This document shows positions 18,271-26,816 of a stretch of DNA of 64,000 nt, one piece after another. A model generated the notes under the pieces. The model saw only the letters and a list, made by a program, of their open reading frames with translations. It searched no databases and was not told where the DNA came from. Numbering within the stretch: the stretch's first letter is position 1; every line of letters starts with the position of its first letter. Source of the stretch: Candidatus Rhodobacter oscarellae (GTDB lineage: Bacteria > Pseudomonadota > Alphaproteobacteria > Rhodobacterales > Rhodobacteraceae); the NCBI RefSeq assembly GCF_001078595.1, contig NZ_LFTY01000001.1, positions 425,830 to 489,829 on the forward strand, read 5' to 3'. The position numbers and the translations under genes were made by a program.

Positions 18271-18328
18271 GGGGGCCACTTTCCTTGCAAGGAAAGTGCA
18301 AATCTCTTGCAAGAGATTTGGCGCCCCC
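18271..18328. repeat. Double-palindrome element B
   Basis: Same plan as element A: an outer stem GGGGGC (18271-18276) with GCCCCC (18323-18328) encloses two perfect 22-bp palindromes, 18277-18298 (arms CACTTTCCTTG and complement) and 18299-18320 (arms CAAATCTCTTG and complement). All share the TTGCAA centre. The sequences of the arms differ from element A while the structure is kept, which suggests selection on folding. It lies between convergent genes, 45 bp from the stop of the GNAT gene. Confidence 0.85.
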
Positions 18329-18372
18329 AAAGACCTGCTCCAGGCCAAAATTGCCCAGCGCCATCTTCCACC

Positions 18373-18945
18373 CTAACGCCCCAGACGAAACTCCAGATTC
18401 GCTCGAACACTCGGCCACTCGCTGGCGATGATCGAGTAGCAGGCCGTGTCGCGGATCGATCCATTCGCCACCACCATGTGGCTGCGCAAAACGCCGTCCA
18501 GTTTCGCGCCAAGCCGTTCTATTGCGCGGCGGCTCTGCACGTTGACGAAATGCGTGCGGAACTCGACCGCGATGCAGCCCAGCTCTTCGAAGGCATGGCG
18601 AAGCATCATCAGTTTGCATTCGGTGTTCATTGGGGTCCGCTGCACGGCCTTACGGTACCAGGTCGAGCCGATCTCCACCCGCTTATTCGCGGCATCTATG
18701 TTCATGTAGGTGGTCATGCCCACGGCCTTCCCCGAGGGGTCCAGGATCGCAAAGGGCAGCATATTGGACAGCCCCAACCGCCGTTCGATCTCGGCGGGCA
18801 CGTCCTCAGGGGCGGGCACGGTTGTGTACCAGAGCCTGTGCAGGTCGCCATCCGCGCTGGCCTCGGCCAGATCGGCGGCATGCGCTTGGCTGAGCGGCGC
18901 GAGCGTTGCGTGTTGGCCTTGAAAGGTGACAGGGCTGGGCCACAT
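18373..18945 (-). CDS. GNAT family N-acetyltransferase (RimJ/RimL-like)
   Basis: A 190-residue protein of the RimJ/RimL-type acetyltransferase family: an N-terminal L-x-P-L-S-x-x-H-A stretch, the strand AVGMTTYMNIDAANKRVEIG, a helix after QRTPMNTECKLMMLRHAFEE and the motif-B strand VEFRTHFVNVQSRRAIERLG with the typical N-x-x-S-R/x-A-I-x-x-L-G-A/K. The ATG at 18945 is chosen because GGAG lies nine bases before it; an in-frame ATG at 18954 directly abuts that site. It probably acetylates an amino group of a small molecule or peptide; the substrate is unknown. Confidence 0.85.
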   Translation of the reverse strand: MWPSPVTFQGQHATLAPLSQAHAADLAEASADGDLHRLWYTTVPAPEDVPAEIERRLGLSNMLPFAILDPSGKAVGMTTYMNIDAANKRVEIGSTWYRKAVQRTPMNTECKLMMLRHAFEELGCIAVEFRTHFVNVQSRRAIERLGAKLDGVLRSHMVVANGSIRDTACYSIIASEWPSVRANLEFRLGR

Positions 18946-19025
18946 GACGAGCATCTCCGATCGCGGTTTGCGGTATGAAAATTGCGGAACGCAGCGCGAC
19001 CAATCGCAGCTGCGTTTCATAAATA

Positions 19026-19069
19026 TTCACCGAATCGCCCAAGGATAAAGGGCGGTAGGGAGGGGGTAA
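19026..19069. repeat. 44-bp intergenic repeat, copy 1
   Basis: This stretch (TTCACCGAATCGCCCAA, then ATAAAGGGCGGTAGGGAGGGGG) recurs at 55051-55094 with three mismatches in 44 bases. It contains CGCCC and GGGCG arms around an AT-rich centre. Both copies lie in the same relative place, after the 3' end of a minus-strand gene and upstream of another minus-strand reading frame. Both are followed on the plus strand by GTTAAC. Confidence 0.85.
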
Positions 19070-19117
19070 ACTTTGGAAACGGGCCGTTAACTTATTGCGC
19101 GGCCCTTTTGCCGATTC

Positions 19118-20521
19118 TTAACCAAACACCCGCCCCAAAGCGCCATCCACCGCATCAGTGATTGCGTCGATGTCATCTGCCGTGGCGATCAGCGGCGGCG
19201 AGAAGCAAAGCGTGTTGTTGCGACCAGGAACAGAGCGGTTGGTCGCCCCGATGATCACGCCTTGCTGGTTACAATCCGCAACAACCGCACCAACCATGGC
19301 CTCCGCCACAGGGTCTTTGGACCCCCGGTCCGCCACAAGCTCGGCTCCACAGAACAGACCCGCGCCGCGCACATCGCCGATTACCGCGTGCTTCTCCGCC
19401 ATAGCATTCAGGTTGGCGATCAAACGCGCGCCCATATCCAGGGTGTTCTGCAGCAGGCCCTCATCCTCAAGGATACGCATATTCTCTAGCGCCGCGGCGG
19501 GCCCCGCAGTGCAACCGCCAAAGGTCGAGATGTCCCGGAAGTAGTTCAGCGGATCGCTGCTGTCGTCGCGGAACATGTCGAACACGGCCTCGGTGGTCAC
19601 GCAGCACGAGATCGCCGCATAGCCCGAGGCCACGCCCTTGGCCATCGTCACGATATCCGGCTGTACGTCGTAGTTCTGATAGCCGAACCAGGTGCCGGTG
19701 CGACCCATGCCACAGACGACCTCGTCGATATGCAGCAGGATGTCGTACTTTTTGCAGATCTCCTGTACGCGCGGCCAATAGCCCTCTGGCGGGGTGATCA
19801 CGCCACCGCCCGCGGTCACCGGCTCTAGGCACAGCGCGCCCACGGTGTCGGGGCCTTCGGCCAGGATCACCTTCTCGATCTGATCCGCGGCCCATTCGCC
19901 GTAGTTCTCGACCGGCGCGCCGTCCTGCTCGTGCTTGCGGTACTCCATGCAATGCGGCACCCGCACAAAGCCCGGCGCGAAGGGGCCGTATTGCGCGTTG
20001 CGCTCGTCCTGCCCGCCCGCGGACATCGTGGCCAGCGTCGAGCCATGGTAGTCGCGGTCACGATAGAGAACCTTGTGCTTCTTGCCGCCATATCGCTTAT
20101 GCGCGATCTGCCGGACGATCTTGAACGCCTTCTCGTTCGCCTCGGACCCCGAGTTCGCATAGTAGAGCCGCGTCATCCCGGGCATTTTGGTCATCAGCTT
20201 CTCGGCGAATTGTGCGCCGGGAATTGACCCCACCGTGCCGCCAAAGAAGTTCATCCGCAGGATCTGCTCGCGCACGGCGTCGGCGATGCTCTCGCGGCCA
20301 TAGCCCACGTTCACGGTCCAGACCCCGCCCGCCACGGCATCGATATGCTCTTTGCCGTGCTGGTCCCAGACGCGCAGGCCCTTGCCCTCGACGATGATGC
20401 GCGGGTCCCCCTTGGGCGCGTCACCGGTCCAGGGCGCGTGCTGCACGAGGTGATGCCAGACATGGGCGCGATCCGCCTCGACGACCGCTTCGAGATCATT
20501 GGGAGAGATATAGACGTTCAT
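19118..20521 (-). CDS. tpa: Taurine--pyruvate aminotransferase
   Basis: A 467-residue class-III PLP aminotransferase, with the cofactor loop SGSEANEKAFK (residue 124 on), the Asp of HIDEVVCGMGRTG (D266) and the Schiff-base lysine K295 in VTMAKGVASGYAA. The N-terminal pattern (AHVWHHLVQH, WTGDAPKGDPRIIVEGKG) is that of Tpa enzymes, which move the amino group of taurine to pyruvate to give sulfoacetaldehyde and alanine. It diverges from a TauABC importer, which supports the assignment. The ATG at 20521 has an ACGGAG ribosome site; the upstream start at 20566 lacks one. Sulfoacetaldehyde acetyltransferase (xsc) is not in this window. Confidence 0.88.
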   Translation of the reverse strand: MNVYISPNDLEAVVEADRAHVWHHLVQHAPWTGDAPKGDPRIIVEGKGLRVWDQHGKEHIDAVAGGVWTVNVGYGRESIADAVREQILRMNFFGGTVGSIPGAQFAEKLMTKMPGMTRLYYANSGSEANEKAFKIVRQIAHKRYGGKKHKVLYRDRDYHGSTLATMSAGGQDERNAQYGPFAPGFVRVPHCMEYRKHEQDGAPVENYGEWAADQIEKVILAEGPDTVGALCLEPVTAGGGVITPPEGYWPRVQEICKKYDILLHIDEVVCGMGRTGTWFGYQNYDVQPDIVTMAKGVASGYAAISCCVTTEAVFDMFRDDSSDPLNYFRDISTFGGCTAGPAAALENMRILEDEGLLQNTLDMGARLIANLNAMAEKHAVIGDVRGAGLFCGAELVADRGSKDPVAEAMVGAVVADCNQQGVIIGATNRSVPGRNNTLCFSPPLIATADDIDAITDAVDGALGRVFG

Positions 20522-20788
20522 CGCGCGGGCTCCGTTCAGGTGAGATGGCTGGGAAACTTCAAGCATCTAAAATTACCTAAAAATGAGACTCGATATAGGG
20601 CCAGCGGCACCGAGCCCGTAGCGCCAGTTCCACGCCAAACTTGCCGGACGCGCCTTCGCCCCCCTACAGTCCGCCCACTCAATAGGGACAGAATTCCCTG
20701 GACCTTGCGAAGAACCAATGCCACCATCGCCCGTACGCATAACTTCACGGGCGGAATTTCAAACAAAATACCAACTGGGAGACACTAC
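20522..20788. promoter_or_regulatory. Divergent promoter region of tpa and tauA
   Basis: 267 bases without a supported gene, between two divergent genes of the taurine module. An AT-rich stretch near 20568-20590 (CTAAAATTACCTAAAAATG) is close to tpa. No clear operator was identified by eye. Confidence 0.5.
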
Positions 20789-21787
20789 ATGAAAACAAAG
20801 TTCACGCTGATGAGTGCGGTCGCTGGTGCAGCGATGATTGCCGGCGGCGCAGCTTTCGCCGACGGGCATCTCGACGAGATCACCGTCGCCTACTTCCTCG
20901 AGTGGCCCACACCGAACCAGTTCGCGCAGGTCCAGGGCCTGTACGACGAGGCGCTTGGCGTGAAGGTCAACTGGGTGTCCTTCGACGCCGGAACCGCGAT
21001 GTCTGCGGCGATGGCCTCGGGCGATGTGCACATCTCGTTCAGCCAAGGCGTGACGCCCTTCCTGGTGGCCACCGCCGCCGGTCAGGACCTGCAGATCGTC
21101 GATATCGCGGTGTCTTACTCGGACAACGACAACTGCGTTGTGCGCTCCGAACTAGAGATCACCGCCGAGAACGCGGCCGAGCTGGAAGGCAAAGAGGTGG
21201 GCGTGCCGCTGGGCACGATGGCGCATTCGGGCTTCCTGACGCAGATGGAGCATTTCGGCGTCGACACCGCGACGATGAAGGTCGTCGACATGTCGCCGGT
21301 GGACAGTGCAGCGGCCTTCGCCAACGGCTCGCTGGACATGGTCTGCGGCTGGGGCGGCCCGCTGCGCCGCATGAAGGAATACGGCAACCCGCTGCTTGAG
21401 GGTCAGGCGAAAGAGGACGTTGTCGGCAAGGTGTTTGACGTGACCTCGATCCCGACCGAGTTCGGCGAAGAGAACCCCGAGCTGCTGGCGAAGTTCCTCA
21501 AGGTCACAGCCGACATGAACGCGATGTATGCGGCTGATGCCAGCGGTATGATGGGCGACATCGCCAAGGCCGCCGGCATGGACGCCGAGGGCACCGCCGC
21601 GGTGATCGGCACCTTCCGCTTTCCCGACGTCGCGACGCAGCTGTCCGACAGCTGGATGGGCGGCGGCGTGGTTGAGTTCCTCGCGAACTCTGCGGCCAGC
21701 CTGGAAGCCAACGGCCAGCTGACGGCGCTTGATGACTACGCGCCGCTGGTCAACAGCTCTTACCTGCAGGCCGCGTCGGAGATGTAA
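20789..21787 (+). CDS. tauA: Taurine ABC transporter substrate-binding protein
   Basis: A 332-residue exported protein with signal peptide MKTKFTLMSAVAGAAMIAGG cleaved near FA-DG. The body follows the TauA/SsuA (NMT1-like) pattern: ITVAYFLEWPTPNQFAQVQG, GVKVNWVSFDAGTAMSAAMA, GDVHISFSQGVTPFLVA and LEGKEVGVPLGTMAHSGF. It should bind taurine in the periplasm. Start chosen at 20789 because of the signal peptide and the CTGGGAGA site. TauB and TauC follow on the same strand, after a hairpin; tpa diverges. Confidence 0.88.
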   Translation: MKTKFTLMSAVAGAAMIAGGAAFADGHLDEITVAYFLEWPTPNQFAQVQGLYDEALGVKVNWVSFDAGTAMSAAMASGDVHISFSQGVTPFLVATAAGQDLQIVDIAVSYSDNDNCVVRSELEITAENAAELEGKEVGVPLGTMAHSGFLTQMEHFGVDTATMKVVDMSPVDSAAAFANGSLDMVCGWGGPLRRMKEYGNPLLEGQAKEDVVGKVFDVTSIPTEFGEENPELLAKFLKVTADMNAMYAADASGMMGDIAKAAGMDAEGTAAVIGTFRFPDVATQLSDSWMGGGVVEFLANSAASLEANGQLTALDDYAPLVNSSYLQAASEM

Positions 21788-21814
21788 GACCCCTTGCGCT
21801 TAAGGGAAACATTC

Positions 21815-21845
21815 GGGCGCGGCGGTCATTTCGACGGCCGCGCCC
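21815..21845 (+). terminator. Hairpin between tauA and tauB
   Basis: A stem of thirteen positions with one mismatch: GGGCGCGGC (21815-21823) pairs with GCCGCGCCC (21837-21845), with inner GGTC/GAC pairing and an ATTTC loop. It starts 27 bases after the tauA stop. ATTTC follows rather than a long T-run, so partial termination or message protection is likely, giving more TauA than TauBC. Confidence 0.6.
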
Positions 21846-21883
21846 ATTTCAAATGTAACACCAACAGGCAAGAGGGGGAGCGC

Positions 21884-22687
21884 ATGTCAGGTCTGGTGAT
21901 CGACGACGTATCCATGACGTTCGAACTGCCCGACGGCGGCAAGGTCGAAGCGCTAAAGAACATCAACCTCGACATTAACGAGGGCGAACTGATGTCGGTG
22001 CTGGGGCCCTCGGGCTGCGGCAAGACCACGCTTTTGAACATACTGGCGGGCTTTCTTGCGCCCACGGGCGGCAAAGTCGCGCTGGCGGGCAACCACGTCA
22101 CCGGGCCAAGCTCTGAGCGGGGCATGGTGTTCCAGCAAGGCGCGTTGTTCGAGTGGATGAACGTGTCCAAGAATATCGGTTTCGGCCCCTCGATGGCCGG
22201 CGTCGACCAAGGCACGATCAACGCCAAAGTGAACGAGCTTCTGGGCATCGTGGGCCTGCAGGATTTCGGCGAGAAGATGATCTACGAGCTGTCGGGCGGG
22301 ATGCAGCAGCGGGTCGCGCTGGCGCGCTGCCTGGCCAATGACCCCGACGTGATCCTGATGGACGAGCCGCTGGGCGCGCTGGACGCGCTGACGCGCGAGA
22401 AGATGCAGTCGCTGGTGCTGGATATCTGGAAAGAGACCGGCAAGACGATCATCCTGATCACCCACTCGGTGGAAGAGGCGTTGCTGCTGGGCGAGCGCCT
22501 TCTGGTCATGGCCCCGCGCCCGGGCCGGGTGCACACGGAATACCGCCTCCCCTTCGCAGAGCTCGGCGTCGGCGCCGACCTGCGCGAAGTGAAACAACAT
22601 GCGGACTTCGGTCCGAAACGCGATGAGATCCTCAACATGATCTGGGACATGGAAGAGGAAATCATGGGCCGGACGGAGACCGCCTAA
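21884..22687 (+). CDS. tauB: Taurine ABC transporter ATP-binding protein
   Basis: A 267-residue ATPase with Walker A (GPSGCGKTTLLNILAG), Q-loop (MVFQQGALFEWMNV), signature (LSGGMQQRVALARCLA), Walker B (VILMDEPLGALDALT) and H-loop (ILITHSVEEALLLG), all typical of TauB/SsuB. The start at 21884 has an AGAGGGGGAG ribosome site; the upstream in-frame start at 21794 lies in the hairpin region. It shares its last base with the tauC start codon. Confidence 0.9.
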   Translation: MSGLVIDDVSMTFELPDGGKVEALKNINLDINEGELMSVLGPSGCGKTTLLNILAGFLAPTGGKVALAGNHVTGPSSERGMVFQQGALFEWMNVSKNIGFGPSMAGVDQGTINAKVNELLGIVGLQDFGEKMIYELSGGMQQRVALARCLANDPDVILMDEPLGALDALTREKMQSLVLDIWKETGKTIILITHSVEEALLLGERLLVMAPRPGRVHTEYRLPFAELGVGADLREVKQHADFGPKRDEILNMIWDMEEEIMGRTETA

Positions 22688-24012
22688 TGGGACAGGAAAT
22701 TCTAGACCTCCTCGTATCGACATTCTGGATGATCCTCGGGATCGCCGGGATCTTTGCAATCTACCTGGCGATCTCGGCGGGCTGCTGGTTCGTGCACTCG
22801 CTGTTCACGCGCAACCGTGCGGGGACGGGCTATGGCAGCCTGAAGACGGTGACCTTCGGCGACGAGAGCTCGGTTGTGGCCAACCGGATCGCCTCGATCG
22901 CGGCGGTGGTGGCGGTGTTCGTGCTGTGGGGCGTGGCCACCGGGTCCAACCTGTTGCCCTTCACCCTGCCGCAGCCGTTTACCGGCGATACGCAGTTTGA
23001 ATACACCGCCGTCAACCCGGCGGGGGACACGGACACGGGCATGGTCTTTGTGCGGGTCCACGCCTTTGGCGAGGAGGGCGTCGAGAAGCCCGAGGGCAAG
23101 GATGGCGGAGACGGCTTTGCCAAGGACGACATCGTGGTCGTGGCCGAGCGGCGCTCGAAGGTCTTGCGCGTGCAGAACAACGACGAGGGCGGCAAGGAGG
23201 ACGGCTTTAGGGTCACCCATGTGAACGGTCAGCCGATCTCGTCCGACAGCCCGGTGACCTATTCGGATGCCACTGTCGAGATGACCGGCAAGGGCTCGCT
23301 CTTTATCAAACCGGACACCGGCTGGACAATGGAGGCGCTCTATCTGCCGCCGCCCGAGCAGGTGTGGAAGCGGTTCTGGCAGCTGAACGCCGAGGGCTAC
23401 CAGAATGTGGGCCTATGGGAGAACGTGTTCTGGTCGTTGATCCGGGTCGTGGTGGGCTTTGGCTTGGGCTGCCTGTTTGGCATCCCGCTTGGGTTCGCGA
23501 TGGGCCTTAACTCTTGGATGCGGGGCTGGTTCGACCCGATCGTCGAGTTCATGCGCCCGGTGCCGCCCCTGGCGCTGATCCCGCTGGTGATCATCTGGTT
23601 CGGCATCGGCGAGCAGGGCAAGATCTCGCTGCTGTTCCTGGCCGCGCTTTGGATCATGACGATCGCGGCGCGGGCGGGCGTGTCCGGCGTGAACATCTCG
23701 AAGGTGCACGCCGCCTACTCGCTGGGCGCGACCAAGCGCCAGATCCTGTCCAAGGTGATCCTGCCGAACAGCTTGCCAGAGATCTTCACCGGCGCGCGTG
23801 TCGCCATGGGCGTCTGTTGGGGCACCGTGGTGGCCGCCGAGCTTGTGGCCGCCGAGAAGGGCGCCGGCAAGATGATCATCGCGGCGTCGAAGTTCCAGCT
23901 GACCGACATCGTGATCGTTGGCATCATCCTGATCGGCATCATCGGCTACATGATCGACATCATGATGCGCCAGGCCGAGAACTTCCTGGTGCCTTGGAAG
24001 GGTCGCGGGTAG
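22687..24012 (+). CDS. tauC: Taurine ABC transporter permease with large N-terminal extension
   Basis: The C-terminal 250 residues are a normal TauC/SsuC permease, with the cytoplasmic loop AYSLGATKRQILSKVILPNS (EAA-loop) that contacts TauB. The whole protein has 441 residues against about 275 for E. coli TauC. The extra N-terminus holds two likely membrane helices (about 10-35 and 68-90) and a hydrophilic region of about 120 residues (95-215) rich in Asp, Glu and Lys, which should face the periplasm. Its ATG overlaps the tauB stop (TAATG). The extension might contact TauA or sense ligand; no known domain was recognised. Confidence 0.85.
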   Translation: MGQEILDLLVSTFWMILGIAGIFAIYLAISAGCWFVHSLFTRNRAGTGYGSLKTVTFGDESSVVANRIASIAAVVAVFVLWGVATGSNLLPFTLPQPFTGDTQFEYTAVNPAGDTDTGMVFVRVHAFGEEGVEKPEGKDGGDGFAKDDIVVVAERRSKVLRVQNNDEGGKEDGFRVTHVNGQPISSDSPVTYSDATVEMTGKGSLFIKPDTGWTMEALYLPPPEQVWKRFWQLNAEGYQNVGLWENVFWSLIRVVVGFGLGCLFGIPLGFAMGLNSWMRGWFDPIVEFMRPVPPLALIPLVIIWFGIGEQGKISLLFLAALWIMTIAARAGVSGVNISKVHAAYSLGATKRQILSKVILPNSLPEIFTGARVAMGVCWGTVVAAELVAAEKGAGKMIIAASKFQLTDIVIVGIILIGIIGYMIDIMMRQAENFLVPWKGRG

Positions 24013-24070
24013 CGCCGCTCGGCGGTTTACGCGGCATCGCGCGCATGCGCGTTTACGTTCTCGCAGCTCT

Positions 24071-24091
24071 GCCCCGGGCGTGACCCGGGGC
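24071..24091. repeat. Palindromic GC repeat, variant copy
   Basis: GCCCCGGG-CGTGA-CCCGGGGC, 8-bp perfect arms. It is a variant of the same family as 26831-26854 and 43240-43263 and lies after tauC, where it might also end transcription. Confidence 0.65.
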
Positions 24092-24242
24092 GGGCTAGTG
24101 CTCGGCGCGCCGCGCCGACCCTAGGCTTGCCTGATCTCTTACCCAAAACCCGTTGCCGCCTCCATCAAGACGCCTCGCCGCGCTGCCCGCCGGGGTGCCA
24201 TAGTGAACCGACGCGTTGCGGATCGGGGATCAAACCCAAAAC

Positions 24243-24250
24243 GTTACACA
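24243..24250. promoter_or_regulatory. Candidate paa regulatory motif upstream of paaA
   Basis: GTTACACA, 101 bp before the paaA start. The same eight bases form the core of CTGTTACACAACAG in the paaI-paaZ gap. A link to PaaX or another paa regulator is inference. Confidence 0.35.
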
Positions 24251-24350
24251 TCCATAACATTAGATTCACATAGAGTAACATTTCTGATTGCCGGGTTCGG
24301 TGATGCTTGCTATAAAACGGGCCAACCAGTCACCCAGGATACGCCCTACC

Positions 24351-25337
24351 ATGTATGCTCAGATGGTCAAATCCACCGGCAGCTCGGTCAAGACCCGCGA
24401 AGAGATGTCGCCGGAGGAAGCGCGCTTTCAGGCCCGCGTCGACGCCGGCGAAAAGATCGAGCCCAAGGATTGGATGCCAGAGGGCTATCGCAAGAACCTG
24501 ATCCGCCAGATCGGCCAGCACGCGCATTCCGAGATCGTCGGCCAACTGCCCGAGGGCAACTGGATCACCCGCGCGCCCACCCTGTCGCGCAAGGCGATCC
24601 TGCTGGCGAAGGTGCAGGACGAGGCGGGGCACGGGCTTTACCTTTACTGCGCGGCCGAGACCCTGGGCGTCACCCGCGACGAGCTGTTCGACGCGCTGCA
24701 TGAAGGCCGGATGAAATACTCCTCGATCTTCAACTACCCGACGCTGACCTGGGCCGATATTGGCGCCGTCGGCTGGCTGGTGGACGGCGCGGCGATCATG
24801 AACCAGGTGCCGCTGCAGCGCTGCTCTTACGGGCCTTACAGCCGGGCGATGATCCGGATCTGCAAGGAGGAGAGCTTTCACCAGCGCCAGGGCTTCGACA
24901 TCATGATGAAGATGGCCAGCGGCACCGAGGCGCAGCGCGCCATGGCGCAGGACGCGCTGAACCGCTTCTGGTACCCCTCGCTGATGATGTTCGGCCCGTC
25001 GGATGCGAACTCGGTCCATTCCGCCCAAAGCATGGCGTGGAAGATCAAGATGAACTCCAATGACGAGCTGCGCCAGAAGTTCGTCGACCTGACGGTGCCG
25101 CAGGCCGAGTATCTCGAGCTGACCGTGCCGGATGAGAACCTGTCATGGAACGAGGAGAAAGGCGGCTACGACTTCTCGGAACCCGATTGGGACGAGTTCT
25201 TTGAGGTGCTGCGCGGCAACGGCCCCTGCAACAAAGAGCGCCTGGGCGCCCGCGTGAAAGCCTGGGAGGACGGCGCCTGGGTCCGCGAGGGGCTGGTGGC
25301 GAACGCGCAGAAGAAACAGCGGATGGCGGCGGAATGA
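24351..25337 (+). CDS. paaA: 1,2-phenylacetyl-CoA epoxidase, catalytic subunit
   Basis: A 328-residue PaaA. The two E-x-x-H pairs of the diiron site are visible: E91-A-G-H94 ([10 protein letters not shown]) and E174-x-x-H177 ([10 protein letters not shown]), with E61 in the N-terminal helix. The subunit, with PaaC and the reductase PaaE, forms the aerobic ring 1,2-epoxide of phenylacetyl-CoA. Start chosen at 24351 (MYAQMVKST) by comparison with other PaaA proteins; the longer frame to 24288 adds a segment without ribosome site. It overlaps the next gene by 4 bp. Confidence 0.95.
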   Translation: MYAQMVKSTGSSVKTREEMSPEEARFQARVDAGEKIEPKDWMPEGYRKNLIRQIGQHAHSEIVGQLPEGNWITRAPTLSRKAILLAKVQDEAGHGLYLYCAAETLGVTRDELFDALHEGRMKYSSIFNYPTLTWADIGAVGWLVDGAAIMNQVPLQRCSYGPYSRAMIRICKEESFHQRQGFDIMMKMASGTEAQRAMAQDALNRFWYPSLMMFGPSDANSVHSAQSMAWKIKMNSNDELRQKFVDLTVPQAEYLELTVPDENLSWNEEKGGYDFSEPDWDEFFEVLRGNGPCNKERLGARVKAWEDGAWVREGLVANAQKKQRMAAE

Positions 25338-25798
25338 AGCTCGCAGAGTTGAACGTCGCATATGCAGCGCATGACCTCGATAGCCCCAAAATGGCGGATT
25401 TCATGGACAATCTCGACCGCGTCAACGCGCTTGCCGAGCGCAGCCCAGGCTATGTCTGGCGCCTGCAGTCCGACAGCGGCAACGCAACCGACATCTCGGT
25501 GCCGGACGAGCCGAATATGCTGCCGAATATGAGCCTGTGGGATAGCGTCGGAGACTTGGGCAACTACGTGTTCAACACGGTGCACGCGCGCTTCTACGAG
25601 CGCCGGGCCGAGTGGTTCAAGGTCATGAAATCCTTCCACTTTGTGATGTGGTATGTCGAGGACGGGCACATCCCCACCCTGGCAGAGGCGATGGATCGCC
25701 TGGCGCATCTGGACCAACACGGGTCCTCAGATCACGCCTTTGGCTGGGACTACGTGGATCAATCCGCATGGCGCCGCTGCGCCGTCGCGGCGGAGTAA
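25334..25798 (+). CDS. DUF3291-type protein inserted in the paa operon
   Basis: A 154-residue soluble protein that I assign to DUF3291 from its pattern: [58 protein letters not shown] and a later [22 protein letters not shown]. The family is small and its function is not established; the W/H-rich strands resemble dimeric alpha-beta barrel monooxygenase-like proteins. Its ATG overlaps the paaA stop (ATGA) and its stop is five bases before paaB, so it is made with the epoxidase. In the E. coli operon paaB follows paaA directly, so a role tied to the epoxidase is plausible. Confidence 0.8.
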   Translation: MKLAELNVAYAAHDLDSPKMADFMDNLDRVNALAERSPGYVWRLQSDSGNATDISVPDEPNMLPNMSLWDSVGDLGNYVFNTVHARFYERRAEWFKVMKSFHFVMWYVEDGHIPTLAEAMDRLAHLDQHGSSDHAFGWDYVDQSAWRRCAVAAE

Positions 25799-25803
25799 AG
25801 CAC

Positions 25804-26085
25804 ATGAGCGAACTGCCCCTTTGGGAGATCTTCATCCGCGGCCAACACGGGCTGAACCACCGCCATGTGGGCAGCCTGCACGCCGCCGATGCCGAGCAGG
25901 CCATCCTGAACGCCCGCGACGTCTACACCCGCCGCAACGAGGGCGTCTCGATCTGGGTGGTGCCGTCGTCGGCGATCACCGCCTCGTCGCCGTCCGAGAA
26001 GGGACCGCTGTTCGATCCGGCCGAGGATAAGGTCTATCGCCACCCGACCTTCTTTGAGATCCCCGACGAGGTCGGGCCCCTATGA
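25804..26085 (+). CDS. paaB: 1,2-phenylacetyl-CoA epoxidase subunit B
   Basis: A 93-residue protein with the PaaB pattern: PLWEIFIRGQHGLNHRHVGS, then LHAADAEQAILNARDVYTRR, then GVSIWVVPSSAIT and a C-terminal YRHPTFFEIP. PaaB is a small non-catalytic part of the PaaABCE complex, needed for its assembly. The ATG is five bases after the DUF3291 stop; the gene overlaps paaC by 4 bp. Confidence 0.93.
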   Translation: MSELPLWEIFIRGQHGLNHRHVGSLHAADAEQAILNARDVYTRRNEGVSIWVVPSSAITASSPSEKGPLFDPAEDKVYRHPTFFEIPDEVGPL

Positions 26086-26816
26086 GCGAGACCTTCGAAT
26101 ACCTCCTGCGGCTGGGCGACAGCGCGCTGATCCTTGGGCATCGCGTCAGCGAATGGTGCGGGCATGGGCCCTACCTAGAGGAGGACATCGCGCTGGCCAA
26201 CACCGCGCTGGACCTCATCGGGCAGGCCACGCTGTGGCTGGAATACGCCGCCGAGGTCGAGGGCAAGGGGCGCAGCGCCGACGACCTGGCCTATCTGCGC
26301 GACGCCCATGAATACCGGAACCTGCTGCTGGTGGAGCGCCCGAATGGCGACTTCGGCCAGACCATCATGCGCCAGTTCCTGTTCGACGCCTATATGGTGC
26401 CGCTGCTGGACCGGCTGAGCGCGCATGACGACCCACGCATCGCCGAGATCGCCGCCAAGACCGCCAAGGAGACCGCCTATCACTTGGAGCGCTCGCTGGA
26501 TCTCTGCGTGCGGCTGGGCGATGGCACCGAGCAGAGCCATGCGCGGATGCAGGCCGCCCTGGATGACCTCTGGCCCTATACCGGCGAGATGTTCCTCGGC
26601 GACGCGGTGGACGCCGCGATGGGCGTCGACCCCAGCGCCCTGCGCGAGGCCTGGCTGGCCACGGTGCGGCAGCTTGAGACCGCCGGGACCCTGGCGCTGC
26701 CCGACAGCGAATACGCCCATAAGGGCGGCAGGAGCGGCCAGCACTCAGAGCATCTGGGCTATGTGCTGGCCGAGATGCAGTGGCTGCAGCGCAGCAACCC
26801 AGGTGCCGCATGGTAG
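26082..26816 (+). CDS. paaC: 1,2-phenylacetyl-CoA epoxidase structural subunit
   Basis: A 244-residue helical protein, the inactive diiron paralogue of PaaA. PaaC landmarks are visible: LRLGDSALILGHRVSEWCGH near the N-terminus, DIALANTALDLIGQATLWL, and AAKTAKETAYHLERSLDLCV. It pairs with PaaA as a structural subunit that helps bind phenylacetyl-CoA. It starts inside the end of paaB and its end overlaps the probable paaD start by 7 bp. Confidence 0.95.
   Translation: MSETFEYLLRLGDSALILGHRVSEWCGHGPYLEEDIALANTALDLIGQATLWLEYAAEVEGKGRSADDLAYLRDAHEYRNLLLVERPNGDFGQTIMRQFLFDAYMVPLLDRLSAHDDPRIAEIAAKTAKETAYHLERSLDLCVRLGDGTEQSHARMQAALDDLWPYTGEMFLGDAVDAAMGVDPSALREAWLATVRQLETAGTLALPDSEYAHKGGRSGQHSEHLGYVLAEMQWLQRSNPGAAW

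Larger units (their letters stand above)
24013..24350. other. Intergenic region tauC-paaA
   Basis: 338 bases without a supported gene. It contains a GC palindrome at 24071-24091 and, nearer paaA, an AT-richer stretch (24235-24290) that should hold the paaA promoter. The 8-bp motif GTTACACA at 24243-24250 also occurs in the paaI-paaZ promoter region. Confidence 0.6.

Noticed and set aside
18169-18328. CRISPR-like array from the repeated palindromes
   Set aside because: The units are adjacent palindromes without uniform spacers, and no cas genes are present.
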